From a virus: 43,792 bases of DNA. This document shows positions 23,670 to 34,600 of the stretch, piece by piece. Position numbers and translations under genes: made by a program. Position 1 is the stretch's first letter; every line of letters starts with the position of its first letter. The notes below the pieces were generated by a model. That model was given only the letters and a program-made list of their open reading frames with translations, was not told the DNA's origin and ran no database searches. The stretch lies in the IMG/VR virus record IMGVR_UViG_3300018424_000048, positions 1 to 43,792 of that record; one strand, written 5' to 3'.

Positions 23670-25775
23670 TTAGAATACGTCGTCTCTAATTTCAACATCG
23701 TATTTAATTGATCGTATTCTCCAACTAGCACCAGAAGTGCTTCCAGTTAGTTTTTCACCCCCAAGAATTGCTTCAGCAATCGCTCCAGATCCACCTCCAC
23801 CACTAAAACTAATAGATGGAGGACTTGGGTATCCATAACCACCATTATCAACAGTAATGTCGTTAACCTGGTCAGCAAGTAGAACAGCAGTTGCAGTTCC
23901 TGCAAGAACTCCTGTTGTACCAATATTTACCGTAGGTGCAGAAGAATAGTTATTACCAATCTCCTGAACTCTAATATCTATGATAGTTCCTTTGTCTGAA
24001 AATTCATACAATTCACCAATCAGGGGATCTCCAGTGTCATATGGAACAACTGCACCAACTTGCAATTCTCTAGTATCTGTATTCCATGCAAGGACAGTTG
24101 CTTGAATACTAGAATTAGTTCCTGTTACAGTTTCTCCAACAATATAATTGATGCTGTTGAAGTAGGAAGAATTTCTATCATCCATTTTGATAGTAATAGT
24201 TGCAGCATGGTCAACACCCTCACTCAATTGACTTGCGTCAAAGATTGTAGATGATTTTGCGGGGAGACTTGAATCTTTGATGGTATCGCCAATTTGGAAT
24301 AGAGTGGTGTTTTGACCACCAACAGTCTCTTCAATACCATATAGAGTCGATGCTTTACCACCATCAAGATTGATCTGATTCTCAAATGATGTTCCAGTAT
24401 TAATGAGGTCTGGTAGACCATCACCATCACCATTGAGTTCATCATCGTCTTCAAATCCTCTGTCTACTTCAAAAGATGGAGGTTCTGTCAACTGAAACAG
24501 GATGTCTCCAACTCTATCAACAATGGTATGTGGAAACTCAATTGAATTACTTGAATCTGCTAGACCAGCATCAAAAACAATATTTGTCTTCTCAGCAGGT
24601 GAACCTGCATCAATAAATGCTAGTTCATCAACTTGGAAAACAACAAATAGTTCTCTTGTCTCAGGTTTCCAGTCGTATACAATAGCAATCTTACTAGATG
24701 CACTTTCAATGGCACGGATAACACGGTCTCCGATGTTAAACTCGTAAGTTGATATGCCATTTTCATCAACTTGAAGATCGTCAACAATTACACGTTGATC
24801 GTATCTAAAATTAATACCTCTCGTACAACCAGTTAGAGCATTATCATTTTTTCCTGTATAACGAATAAGTTCCTTCTCCAAAAGGAATACACCTGAACCT
24901 GGATAAGGATCCGTCGAAGATACATACACTGAGGTATCATCTCTAGCAACGTTTTTGGTGATCCCTGCAATATTATAGAACTCTGAGTTAAATGATTGTC
25001 TATTTCTAGAGACTTTCTTTAGTTTTACGTTTCTAGCAAAGACAACTCTAGGAGCACTAGTATAACCTCTACCTGGGTTATCAACAATAATCCTGGTTAG
25101 TCTTCCTTGATCAATCTCTGCTCGTGCTTTTGCACCTAGTCCACCACCACCTACAAGTAGAACATATGGAGCAGTTAGGTAAAATTGACCAGCATCACTG
25201 ATTGTAAAACCATCAACAATACCTTCAAGGTCAACTTCAGCAACACCTGCAGCACCAGCACCGCCACCACCATCAATTGTCAATGTTGGAGGTTCTTCGT
25301 ATCCAGTACCTTCTTTTAGAATAGCAAGACCAGTGACTGTTTTTGAAACAACTGCTGTAGTAGCACCAGTACCTTCTCCACCTTCAATAACTCCAGAAAC
25401 ATCATAAAATTGATTGTCTCCAGGTTGAAGAACTTTAATATAATCAACAGTTCCATCATCTCTCAGAACAACTTCACCTTTAGCAGGAACAGGTTCTTCT
25501 CCACCTTCAGGAATACTTGGTGTAAGAGTAATCCTCAAAGGATTATACCCTTCACCAGGGTCTACTACTTTTACAGCAACAATTTTTCCACTGTCATCAA
25601 TGACAGGATCTAATCGAGCATCTCGAATTGGTTGACCGCAATCAGATACGATCAAGGTCGGAGGAGACGATGCAACATAACCAGATCCTCCATCTTCAAC
25701 GATAACTGAGTCAACACCGAACTCATCATTGAAGACAGGTCTAATAACTGCGCCAGATCCAGGTACTACTGCCAT
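23670..25775 (-). CDS. Beta-repeat virion protein (701 aa)
   Basis: Residues 1-245 are almost all GGxGY/PP units (VEDGGSGYVASSPPTLIV, LKEGTGYEEPPTLTIDGG, VDNPGRGYTSAPRVVF), and another pair lies at about 600-660. In the middle is a module with LLEKELIRYTGK and TGCTRGINF (about 298-323), also seen in the two largest proteins of the window. A calcium-loop-like NGDGDGLPD follows at 448-456. The C-terminus ends with LTGSTSGASWRIRSIKYDV. No enzyme motif is visible. It is most likely a baseplate or fibre-associated structural protein. The ATG has no Shine-Dalgarno, which is odd for a late gene. Confidence 0.8.
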   Translation of the reverse strand: MAVVPGSGAVIRPVFNDEFGVDSVIVEDGGSGYVASSPPTLIVSDCGQPIRDARLDPVIDDSGKIVAVKVVDPGEGYNPLRITLTPSIPEGGEEPVPAKGEVVLRDDGTVDYIKVLQPGDNQFYDVSGVIEGGEGTGATTAVVSKTVTGLAILKEGTGYEEPPTLTIDGGGGAGAAGVAEVDLEGIVDGFTISDAGQFYLTAPYVLLVGGGGLGAKARAEIDQGRLTRIIVDNPGRGYTSAPRVVFARNVKLKKVSRNRQSFNSEFYNIAGITKNVARDDTSVYVSSTDPYPGSGVFLLEKELIRYTGKNDNALTGCTRGINFRYDQRVIVDDLQVDENGISTYEFNIGDRVIRAIESASSKIAIVYDWKPETRELFVVFQVDELAFIDAGSPAEKTNIVFDAGLADSSNSIEFPHTIVDRVGDILFQLTEPPSFEVDRGFEDDDELNGDGDGLPDLINTGTSFENQINLDGGKASTLYGIEETVGGQNTTLFQIGDTIKDSSLPAKSSTIFDASQLSEGVDHAATITIKMDDRNSSYFNSINYIVGETVTGTNSSIQATVLAWNTDTRELQVGAVVPYDTGDPLIGELYEFSDKGTIIDIRVQEIGNNYSSAPTVNIGTTGVLAGTATAVLLADQVNDITVDNGGYGYPSPPSISFSGGGGSGAIAEAILGGEKLTGSTSGASWRIRSIKYDVEIRDDVF

Positions 25776-25790
25776 TTTGGTATTTTTAGG

Positions 25791-25798
25791 TATTTATT
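25791..25798 (-). promoter_or_regulatory. Late promoter-like AATAAATA at the end of the protease gene
   Basis: The minus strand reads CTAATAAATACC, using the protease stop codon, only 15 bases before the 701-codon gene. An exact TATAAATA also lies 58 bases further upstream at 25849-25856, inside the protease gene. Either could serve the 701-aa gene. Confidence 0.5.
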
Positions 25799-27452
25799 AG
25801 GTTCTACGAATCCTAGGTCTAGGATATACAAAACCACTATCACGTCTATATTTATACTGAGCGGTTGGATATGCTTGACCATCATCTTGACGGATCTTAT
25901 AGAAATACAGGTATCTGTTATTAGATCCTGAACCAAGAGAAGTGTAGTCTCCAAAACCACCACCAGATGAACCTACTCGATTCTTAGTTGTGGATTGTTC
26001 AATCCAAGCAACAGCATCTGCCTGATTCAATGTTGGTTGTGATTCAAGAAGACATGCAAGATAACCACATACTTGCGGTGATGCCATACTAGTTCCGTCA
26101 ATAGAACCTAGTTTGTAGTTTGAATCTCTAGGATCATCAACTAGTGTGATACCAAATTCCGATGCTGCTCCACTGTTATACACAGCGGACACAATACTAG
26201 ATCCAGGTGCCCACACATCAACTCTAGGTCCATAATTACTGAAGTTTGATTTATACTCATCAGTAGTAGTACCAATGCTACCAACACAAATTACATTAGT
26301 ATCTGCACCAGGTGAAGAACCACGCATATGGTAAACATTACCAATACCGCTAACACTAACGTAGTTTTGGTTGTAATCGTTATCAGATGGGTTTGCAATC
26401 TGCCAATAAGAATTCCCTGCAGATCCAACCAGAATAATACCATCAGCGATAGCATCGTTCATATCCGCTTCTAGAGCAGCAACTCTTCCAGGAACATAAC
26501 TCAAGAAAGTATTGAATGGAACAGGAACACCGTTCTGCTCAAGTGCAGTCTTTTTGTCTGCATCATTAAGAGTTGTGAGGTTTACAACGCTTCCTCTATA
26601 ACCAACAGAGTTGATAGATGACAAGAAAATTTGCTGAATAGAATAACCCCAACTATTATTAACAATTGTAGGATTTCTTACCCCAGTTGTTGAATTGATT
26701 GGTTTACTGTTGTGCCATGCTCTAATATAGTCAAATATATACAACGCCCAGTCTCCTGTAGGTGCATTACTAGCAGGATATGCAAATTCAATATTGTAAA
26801 TGTTGGCATCTCGTGCCCAACCTTGGGTATTACCTACACATGTACCAGCAACGTGTGTTCCGTGATGACTTGTGAAGGGGTAATCATAGTCATAAGAACC
26901 TGTGGTGCTAATTCCTAGACCTGAACTATGTTGGAACCAATCATACTCAACTACTCTAGACCCTCCTGTACCGTCTACATTGACGGCAAACTCTGGATGG
27001 TCTGGGTTGATATGTGCATCAACAATAACAACGTCTACGTTCTTTCCAGAACCATTACATGAAATTGTTGCATTATACTCGGTAAACGATCCGTTAGTAC
27101 CCCAGTTTGCTTGGTTGGATCCTTGAATGACACTTGGTAGACCCCAGTTTTTATCATCCGAGTCAATAGTTGCACTTTTTTCAAAATCTCCTGTCTGAGT
27201 CCATGCAGGACTAGGGGTCAATCCCAAATCTCTAGGAACGTGTTCACACGACAACACCCTAGGATCACTTCTAACCTCTTCTGCTTCCTCTTCAGTCAGC
27301 ATATAATGAGTGTTCCTACTGATAGATCTCCTTACAGAACAAGAGACCTCTCTGTCGGGAATGTAAAGATTACCGCCAGGGGTCTCCATGTCATTGTAAA
27401 AATCTTCTAGGTCATCATAATTATGGAGAGTTACGATGAATTCTTGCATCAT
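25797..27452 (-). CDS. Subtilisin-family serine protease (peptidase S8)
   Basis: The 551 residues carry all expected S8 active-site motifs. These are Asp145 in VVIVDAHINPDHPEF, His197 in SHHGTHVAGT, the oxyanion Asn347 in LVGSAGNS and Ser455 in IDGTSMASPQV. The Asp motif is DAH instead of the usual D-T/S-G. Residues 1-75 resemble an inhibitor I9-type propeptide (MLTEEEAEEVRSDPRVLSCE). There is no signal peptide, so it would act in the cell or virion, not by secretion. After the catalytic domain (to about 495) comes a basic tail ending YPRPRIRRT. Its ATG overlaps the stop of the fibre-like gene (ATGA), so it is co-translated with virion genes. It is distinct from the T4 prohead protease gp21. 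Confidence 0.93.
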   Translation of the reverse strand: MMQEFIVTLHNYDDLEDFYNDMETPGGNLYIPDREVSCSVRRSISRNTHYMLTEEEAEEVRSDPRVLSCEHVPRDLGLTPSPAWTQTGDFEKSATIDSDDKNWGLPSVIQGSNQANWGTNGSFTEYNATISCNGSGKNVDVVIVDAHINPDHPEFAVNVDGTGGSRVVEYDWFQHSSGLGISTTGSYDYDYPFTSHHGTHVAGTCVGNTQGWARDANIYNIEFAYPASNAPTGDWALYIFDYIRAWHNSKPINSTTGVRNPTIVNNSWGYSIQQIFLSSINSVGYRGSVVNLTTLNDADKKTALEQNGVPVPFNTFLSYVPGRVAALEADMNDAIADGIILVGSAGNSYWQIANPSDNDYNQNYVSVSGIGNVYHMRGSSPGADTNVICVGSIGTTTDEYKSNFSNYGPRVDVWAPGSSIVSAVYNSGAASEFGITLVDDPRDSNYKLGSIDGTSMASPQVCGYLACLLESQPTLNQADAVAWIEQSTTKNRVGSSGGGFGDYTSLGSGSNNRYLYFYKIRQDDGQAYPTAQYKYRRDSGFVYPRPRIRRT

Positions 27453-28588
27453 GATTCTAACTGAATAACGGTTAAGGTGACGGTAATTGCTGCAGAACTT
27501 GCTGCTTTGTTAACTACTTTGAGATAAATGTTTGTGCTTGGAGTAATATCATTATTAAATCCAATAGTTGCTGGAGTCATAATCTGAGACTGAGAACCAG
27601 TCGTAATCAACTCAGCAATAACACCGCTGCCTGGCAATGGATCGTCAGTTTCTGCTCTAGTTGCATCGCTAAGTCTGCTACCAGTGTCTGTGTAAATGGT
27701 AACCCATGCAGCACCATTAACTTCAATGTTGAGAAGACCGTAGGACTTATATCCAATAATAGTTAGGTTTTCTGATGATCCAGAAGCAAGTGAAGACGTG
27801 GTTGCAGAGAATGTACCTCTGGACTGGAGACCACTACCACTACCGCCACCAGATTGGTCAGTGTCATTAACCCATGCAGTACCACTCCACTTCAGAACCT
27901 GACCTGATGTAGGAGTTGTGATGGTTACATTTGCAAGATCTTGAATGTCGCTAGGGACCGTTGGTTTATCAGCAAGGTCATTCCAAGAACCAGAGAAAAT
28001 TGATGGTTTATCGTTTAGATCATTCCAAGAACCACTAGTAGCAACATTGGCAAGAACGGGTTTACCAGTCAGATCAGCATAAGCACCTGAGAACAACGAT
28101 GGCAGGTTGTCTAGGTCGTTATAACTGTTTGATGTAGCAACAGTACCCAGAGTGGGTTTATTGAGAATCTGAGCGACTCCAGTGGTAGCAGTCCAGTCAG
28201 AACTTACCTGAGCAGCAGGAATAGTTGGAGCTCCTGTTAGGTCTCCGTAAGAACCACTAGTTGCTACGTCAGCAAGCAGTGGTTTATTGATGATTCGAGT
28301 AGCACCTTCTGTTGCTAACCAGTCTGACGGTTGCTGTGCTGCAGGAATTGTGGGGGTATCTGATAGATCATTATAAGACAATCTAGCAGGAACAAATGCA
28401 GTTCCATTAGAACGCAAGACAAACTCTGCAGTGCTTGCTGCATCGATGTCAACCAGGATGTTGCTACCATCTCCTAGTTTTGAATATGCATCCAAAAACA
28501 TGGAGTTGATCTTTTGACCACCCGACCTTAAAGTATCACCTGTTCCGTCGTTGGCGATAGAGCCAACATTGATAGTTTGTCTTGCCAT
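27449..28588 (-). CDS. Short fibre-like protein with NDLxDKP repeats (379 aa)
   Basis: The N-terminus RQTINVGSIANDGTGDTLRS with GGQKINSMF is a common attachment domain of marine T4-like fibres. Residues about 70-220 hold at least six repeats of the form SYNDLSDTPTIP / SWNDLNDKPSIF, with ADVATSGS linkers, typical of fibre shafts. After a glycine-rich linker (SGGGSGSG) a C-terminal beta domain follows (LNIEVNGAAWVTIYTDTGSR onward to IQLES), a likely receptor- or glycan-binding head. The ATG has a TAGGAG ribosome site and its own late promoter. Confidence 0.85.
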   Translation of the reverse strand: MARQTINVGSIANDGTGDTLRSGGQKINSMFLDAYSKLGDGSNILVDIDAASTAEFVLRSNGTAFVPARLSYNDLSDTPTIPAAQQPSDWLATEGATRIINKPLLADVATSGSYGDLTGAPTIPAAQVSSDWTATTGVAQILNKPTLGTVATSNSYNDLDNLPSLFSGAYADLTGKPVLANVATSGSWNDLNDKPSIFSGSWNDLADKPTVPSDIQDLANVTITTPTSGQVLKWSGTAWVNDTDQSGGGSGSGLQSRGTFSATTSSLASGSSENLTIIGYKSYGLLNIEVNGAAWVTIYTDTGSRLSDATRAETDDPLPGSGVIAELITTGSQSQIMTPATIGFNNDITPSTNIYLKVVNKAASSAAITVTLTVIQLES

Positions 28589-28612
28589 CTGTTTTGTAAA
28601 CTCCTATAGTTT

Positions 28613-28620
28613 TATTTATA
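28613..28620 (-). promoter_or_regulatory. Late promoter (TATAAATA) built from the giant gene's stop codon
   Basis: The last codons of the giant gene read GTA TAA and, with the next bases ATA, form an exact TATAAATA 24 bases upstream of the fibre-like gene. It would drive that gene, the protease and possibly the 701-aa gene. Confidence 0.75.
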
Positions 28621-31600
28621 CCCCGTCAAACGTTGCTTCAGTGTTATCGAACGTACCAACCGCAGAGTCGAACGATGCTCCACCCTCGATCTCAGGTACA
28701 TCCGTGTCAACCAGGATTGATGGATAAACATATCCACTTCCTCGATTCACAACGTCGATTCTTGCAACACCCACAAGTGCCTTGATGGTTGAGTCAAATC
28801 CAGTTGCAGAGTTGATCGAAACCGTAGGTCTTGAGGTATAACCATCACCACCTGAGGTCAACTGTACATCGCTGAGTCTGCCTGTCTTCAGTCTTGAAAG
28901 TGCAGATGCATTTCTACCGAAGATAGAACCCAAATAATCAAATGTGACCAGTGAGTTGGAGGATTCAACCAGTGCGACAGTTCTTTCTTCATCCTCACCC
29001 TCGATCTCTAGTTTATCGCCAGATTCGATTGGAGGAACAACAGTTGCTGCCACAACGTCAGCATCAGAACCAATGTACGAGTAAGCAACGAATGTACTTC
29101 CTGCGCGAGGAATCTCAGCAAAGTTGATTCTAGAACCAACAATCTCAAACGCGACTCCAGGTTCTTGAATAACACCATTGAGAGAAACAATAATGTTGTT
29201 CTCTGGTCTAATCGTAGTTGACTGCGAACCTTCCGTAATCGTTAGGGAGTAGAACACATCATTCAACTTGAGATTGAACGAAGAACTCAAAGAGTCAAAG
29301 TCAAATGCAATATTATCCAACTGTCTCAGTTTACCCATGTAAACCGCGTGGAAGGATGATCCCAATTCGGGTGCTTCTGTGAAAGAGATGGTGTCGGAGA
29401 ATGCTGAGAACGAATCGCCTGCAGGTTGTAGAACACCGTTGACAAATGTCAGCAGATAACCGTCAGGATCTGGTAGGTATGGAGTACCATTGTTGATAGT
29501 GATTTTGAAGGAAGTTTGAGTTCCATCAAATCCTCTGAAGGATCTTGTGATCCTACCCTTAATCTCGCTGGATTCCACAACAGAACTTCTATATCCAATA
29601 CCGATGATCTGAGCATATTTGTTGAATGTACCCAGTACACCACTCAGATATACTCTGTAGTTCTGACCAATTTGCTGAACCCTTTCGACAGTACCAAACG
29701 CGAGGGAGTCGGTTTCGTATACCTGTAGAACTTCGCCATAACCTTCTGGATCAGTACCAACGGTCTCGTAATATGCAACATATTCACCAACGGAGAAGTT
29801 TGTACCAGAGAGGTTTTGGTAATAGATAATTTGATCACCATTTTCCTCAACCTGGTCGATAATTACTGCGCTCTTACCTTGGATGATTCCACCCAAGACA
29901 TTAACGAGTGTTCCGCCCTTAGTGAAGGTTTCTTGAGACGCAAATGGATAACTAACACGGATTTTATAGATCTTGGATGTTTTAATCACATCACCAATGC
30001 CTACCTGAACACCCTCATATGATTGGAATGTATCAATGTAAATATCGCTGATGGAAGAGTAAACAACTCTAGATACATCCAGAGAACCTTGAATAAACTC
30101 TGTTTCCAGTGTCAACTTACCACCAGCATTTGATGTAATAGGTGCTCTGTTGTTTTCAAATCCAATAATATCAAACTCAGAAGAAGATCTTGAAGATCTC
30201 GCGTAATCATCATCAGTAAAGGAACCGACCAGATCAATAACCTGCATTCTATCTGCGACTGCATCTACAGTTGCCTCAAATGTCGTAGTGTCATTTCTTA
30301 GAGTATTTGTCGCACCGATTGTACCATTTGTTATAATCACGTCAATGTATGAGACATTCTCTCGGTAATCGACTGAGAACACTGTGCAAGTATTAGTTGT
30401 AGAAGGAACAATTAGTTCATCACCAAAACTAAATGTCTGCAATGGATTAGTAAATGTAATCTCAAATCTCTTGATGAGATGTTTAATATATGCTCTATTT
30501 GAAGTGATAGAAGAAATTTCTCCTGTTTCTGTAGAAGTTGTTCCAAAGATGTAATCACCTGTAGATAGACCACCTTGGATTGGCGTATAAACTTCGCGTT
30601 GAACATAACTGATAGAGGGAACACTAATTGCATTCGATGGTAGGAAATTATCAATGTATACTGGATTATTCAAAGTTCCAATAAGAAGATCCATTTCATT
30701 ATCGATGAATCCCTGAAGTTCGGAAAGAAGTTCCGAGTCTGCCGCGAGTGTAATGCCTGCCTCCTCATAAGGATAGTATCCAGAAGCAGCAGCAGGAGAA
30801 TCAAGATCTTGTTGGATTGCTTTCTGCATCAATTCATTCACTCTACTGTATGCATAGATGCTCTCTACCAATTCACCATCTAGAGAACTGATTGTTCCTG
30901 TTGCACCGTCGATGTAAGCCGTCGCTGCATCATACATTGCAGAATTTCCAAAGGTAAGTAGATCATACACAACTGCATCAATGATATAACCCATGTCTCT
31001 GAGACACTTAGCATTTCCACCAGGAATCGAGAATCCTTGATAATTATTCAGAGTAAGTTGTAGTGCCTCGTACTTAATATACTCTTTGTTGAATAGTACA
31101 AGTTTTGCTGCCTCGCGATATGCACGATTCTTATTACTATCAAGTGTTCTGGTGATACCAGAAAGACTTCCAGTAGAAATAGCAGTATCTAGAATCGCGA
31201 AGAGAGTTGTGATTGCAGAAGCAACGTTTGCACATAGAGGAGCACCTGCAGGATCTGCAGTAATCGTGCCGTCAGTGACCTGAGTCTCGGAAGATCCAGT
31301 GATAGTGATTGCCTCGTTTCTCATGGCTTGAATTGCCATGTCTCTTGCTTGCTCGAATGCATATCTAGACTCGGTTTCTTCACCACTGAGGAACGAATCA
31401 TAGATGTAGATTGCTGCAGCATCATATGTCTTATGGTTGCCACCATTTCTCAAGTCGAAGCAAACCTGATCAAGAACATCCTTGATGTCATCGATACATG
31501 CCTGGTTTCCAGTTGGAACAGTGAATGTTGGGAACTGGGTGAGCATTCTGTCAACAGCAACCTCAGCAATCAGAGTCTTATTGGACTCGATGAGGTTAGC

Positions 31601-34600
31601 AGCATCATAATATCTGCTGCTGCTGTCTGCACTGTTAGCAATCAGAGTAGGACCAAAGACATAAATCAACTGATTGTTGAATGTATTAACAGAGTCTGGA
31701 TTGCCAGTGCTGAATGGTGCGATTGTAGGTAGAATTACTTGACCAGAGGCATCAGCATAGACAGTAGAGGTTACCTTTCTCCAAGAGTTTCCAGCATCTT
31801 CAACGGTGACAGGAACGTCGAAGAATTCACCAACTGGCAGGTTTCCGCTGCCAACAAAGAAGAAGAATGAATCATTGGCATCATTAGGTTTGACGCCATC
31901 ACCATCCCAATAGAATCCCATGATTCCACTGGATGCCTGTTGGGTGTAGAAACTAAAGGTGAAACTTTGACCAGGTTCTGCAGTTGGAAGTGCTGCTGTA
32001 GGGGGAGTTAAGGCAACCTTTGTTCCACTGGTAGTTGCAGATGCTCTGATTCCATAACCGCCAGAACCAGTAAATCCTGTAGGAAGTGCTCTGTTAGCGG
32101 TCTCCATATTGATTGCACCAGTGGTCTGCCAGGTAGTCATGTTCTGGTAATCTGCTAGGAGGTTGACTTCCTCAGTTGCCAGATCTCTTTCTGGTAGTAG
32201 AACCTGAATTGCTTTGGTGAATAGGGTATCAACTGTACCTTTAATAATACGACAGTCGCCACCATAAGTACCATCATCTAGAGTGATGCTAGTATCTGTG
32301 TATTGTGCTTGTGAATTATATGGAGAGGTATATGTACCGCCACCATCTAGTTCCCAGTTGTTAAGTGCCAACTGACATAGTTCGCTTGCCTTCTCCCATG
32401 CAAAAATAGTAGGAAGAAGTTCATCCTTAACATGCTCAATAGAACCATCATCTGTAGTATTAACGTAATACTTCATTGATGTGATAATATTCTCATCACC
32501 GCCAGCAACCAGGTCGCCAATGATTGAAGGAATAATATACTCGTAAATATCTCTTCTGCAGACAGTCGTATCACCATTTGGATAATCAAATGCTCTGAAT
32601 GTGACACCATTCAATTCAAACACAAACTCATCTTCAATATATGCAACTACTTCATCTGCAATAAAGGATCTATTGAACCAGATAAGGTCGCCAGCATCCC
32701 TGTACACATCTCCAGTAGGAGCAATGATGTCATTAACTTTGGTCCAGAGAGTATCGATTGTAGACTTGACATTTGCACATCCACCTGGATCATTAGTGAT
32801 ATTGATGGGTGGAATTGGGAATCTTGTGGTATATAGTGGAGACTCACTTAGATCACCAGAAACCGCATCTTGGCAGAGTTGACTCATCTCTTTGTGAGTG
32901 AAGACACTCTGTAGGACTTGCAGATTAATGAATCTCAGACCACCTGTTGAAGAAATATAGAACTCACCTGCCTTGACAGTATTGTAATCACCACCATCTC
33001 TAAGGTCCTTAATGACAGCAGCAAGGATTAGAGATAGGTCCAACTTACATCTTTCAGAACCTGCACCAGAACCATCTTCATCGCCAGGGATGACTAGATC
33101 TGGGTATCTTGCTTTCATTCTGCCATGTGCTTCATCCACGATATATGCAGAGTTCTGCTGAATTAGATTTGCAGCATCTCTATATCTGTGTTGTGCATCA
33201 GTGTAGAACTGGTCTGTAGTGATCGTCTTGGTTGCAGTATCAATATCTTTGACAACCAGAGGAACTGTAAGTTGAGTAGAAACAACTGCCGAAACACCAC
33301 TACCATTTGAAATAGTCTCATCAGTGGTAAATGTTCCAGTTGTTGCACCAAGATATAGCGTCTTCAGACCATAATTAATACCTAGAATAGTTGCAGTTGC
33401 AGAAGAACTACCACCAGTGATAGTGTCATTAAATCCAAAGTTGCCGCCAGCAAGAGTGTGATATGACATCTTTCTGACTTCTAGAGTCTCGCCAGATGTA
33501 AATGCTGCAGACTCATTTCTATAACCAACCTTATAATTTTGGATTAGATCCCCAATGGATAGAGTATTGGTTGCATTTTCATAATCGATGATAATGTTCT
33601 CAACCTCTTCTGCCTCAAGGAAGTTGCCATTAACTTCCAGAGTAGCATCATCTAGAGAAGCAACTTCAATCGAACTCTTACTGATGTCATCAATAATAGC
33701 GTTTGGATTTGTTGGAGAAACAATTCTGTTGAACAATAGACCAAAGAATTCACTAGGATCACTGATGGTAACCGATGATGTTGGTTCGATCGTGGTCGAA
33801 GTTAGGATTCTGAAGACCGCGTTTGAAGTCTGACCAGTAATTACGTCCAAAGATGTGAATGCAGTCTCAGGAGTTGTAGTTTCTGCAATCAATCTTCTTG
33901 TATCTGGATACCAGAAGAGAACTCTACCTGCAGCACCGCTTGGAGCAGTAAATGTTTCGCCCTGCTGGAAACTTCCCTGAGTTTGAGGGTAGTTATCTGT
34001 GGTATCAACAACAATGTAAGTATTGGTATCTCTATATGGAGTAATACCAGTAATTCTAGCGATAATACCCGTCTGAGCAGAGATGATGAAGTCATCAATA
34101 TCCATATCGAGCAGACCAGCAGGAGAATCGTATGTACCAGAAGTCTTACTAATAACGATCTGATTTGTTGTCAACTGGTTTGCAGTATCAAGATTGATTT
34201 CTTCAACAACTGCCGTCTTATTACGGAGGTTAGTAATTTTCTCTCTGAACTGATAGACATTTGCATTAGTATTTTCAGTGGTTGTGGTTACATTACCACT
34301 GAATCCAGTTGCAGATACAATCAATGATTCACCATTAGAGAATGTTCCAACCACGTTGAACACTACGATCTCGGAGGTTGTAGAACTGATTACAGTAGCA
34401 GAAGCACCAGAAACCAGACCTCTAATCGTATTTCCTAGTAGTGGGAAGATACCACTGGTGTTTGTAACACCGATTGTGGTGGTTGTGAGGAACTGGAGTT
34501 CAAGATTTGCATAACTTACTTTAGTAGGTGCTGAAGGTGGTTCATTGAAGATAATACTACCAGACTGAACCTCGAAAGCAGTTCCTGCTGCTTGAGCAAT

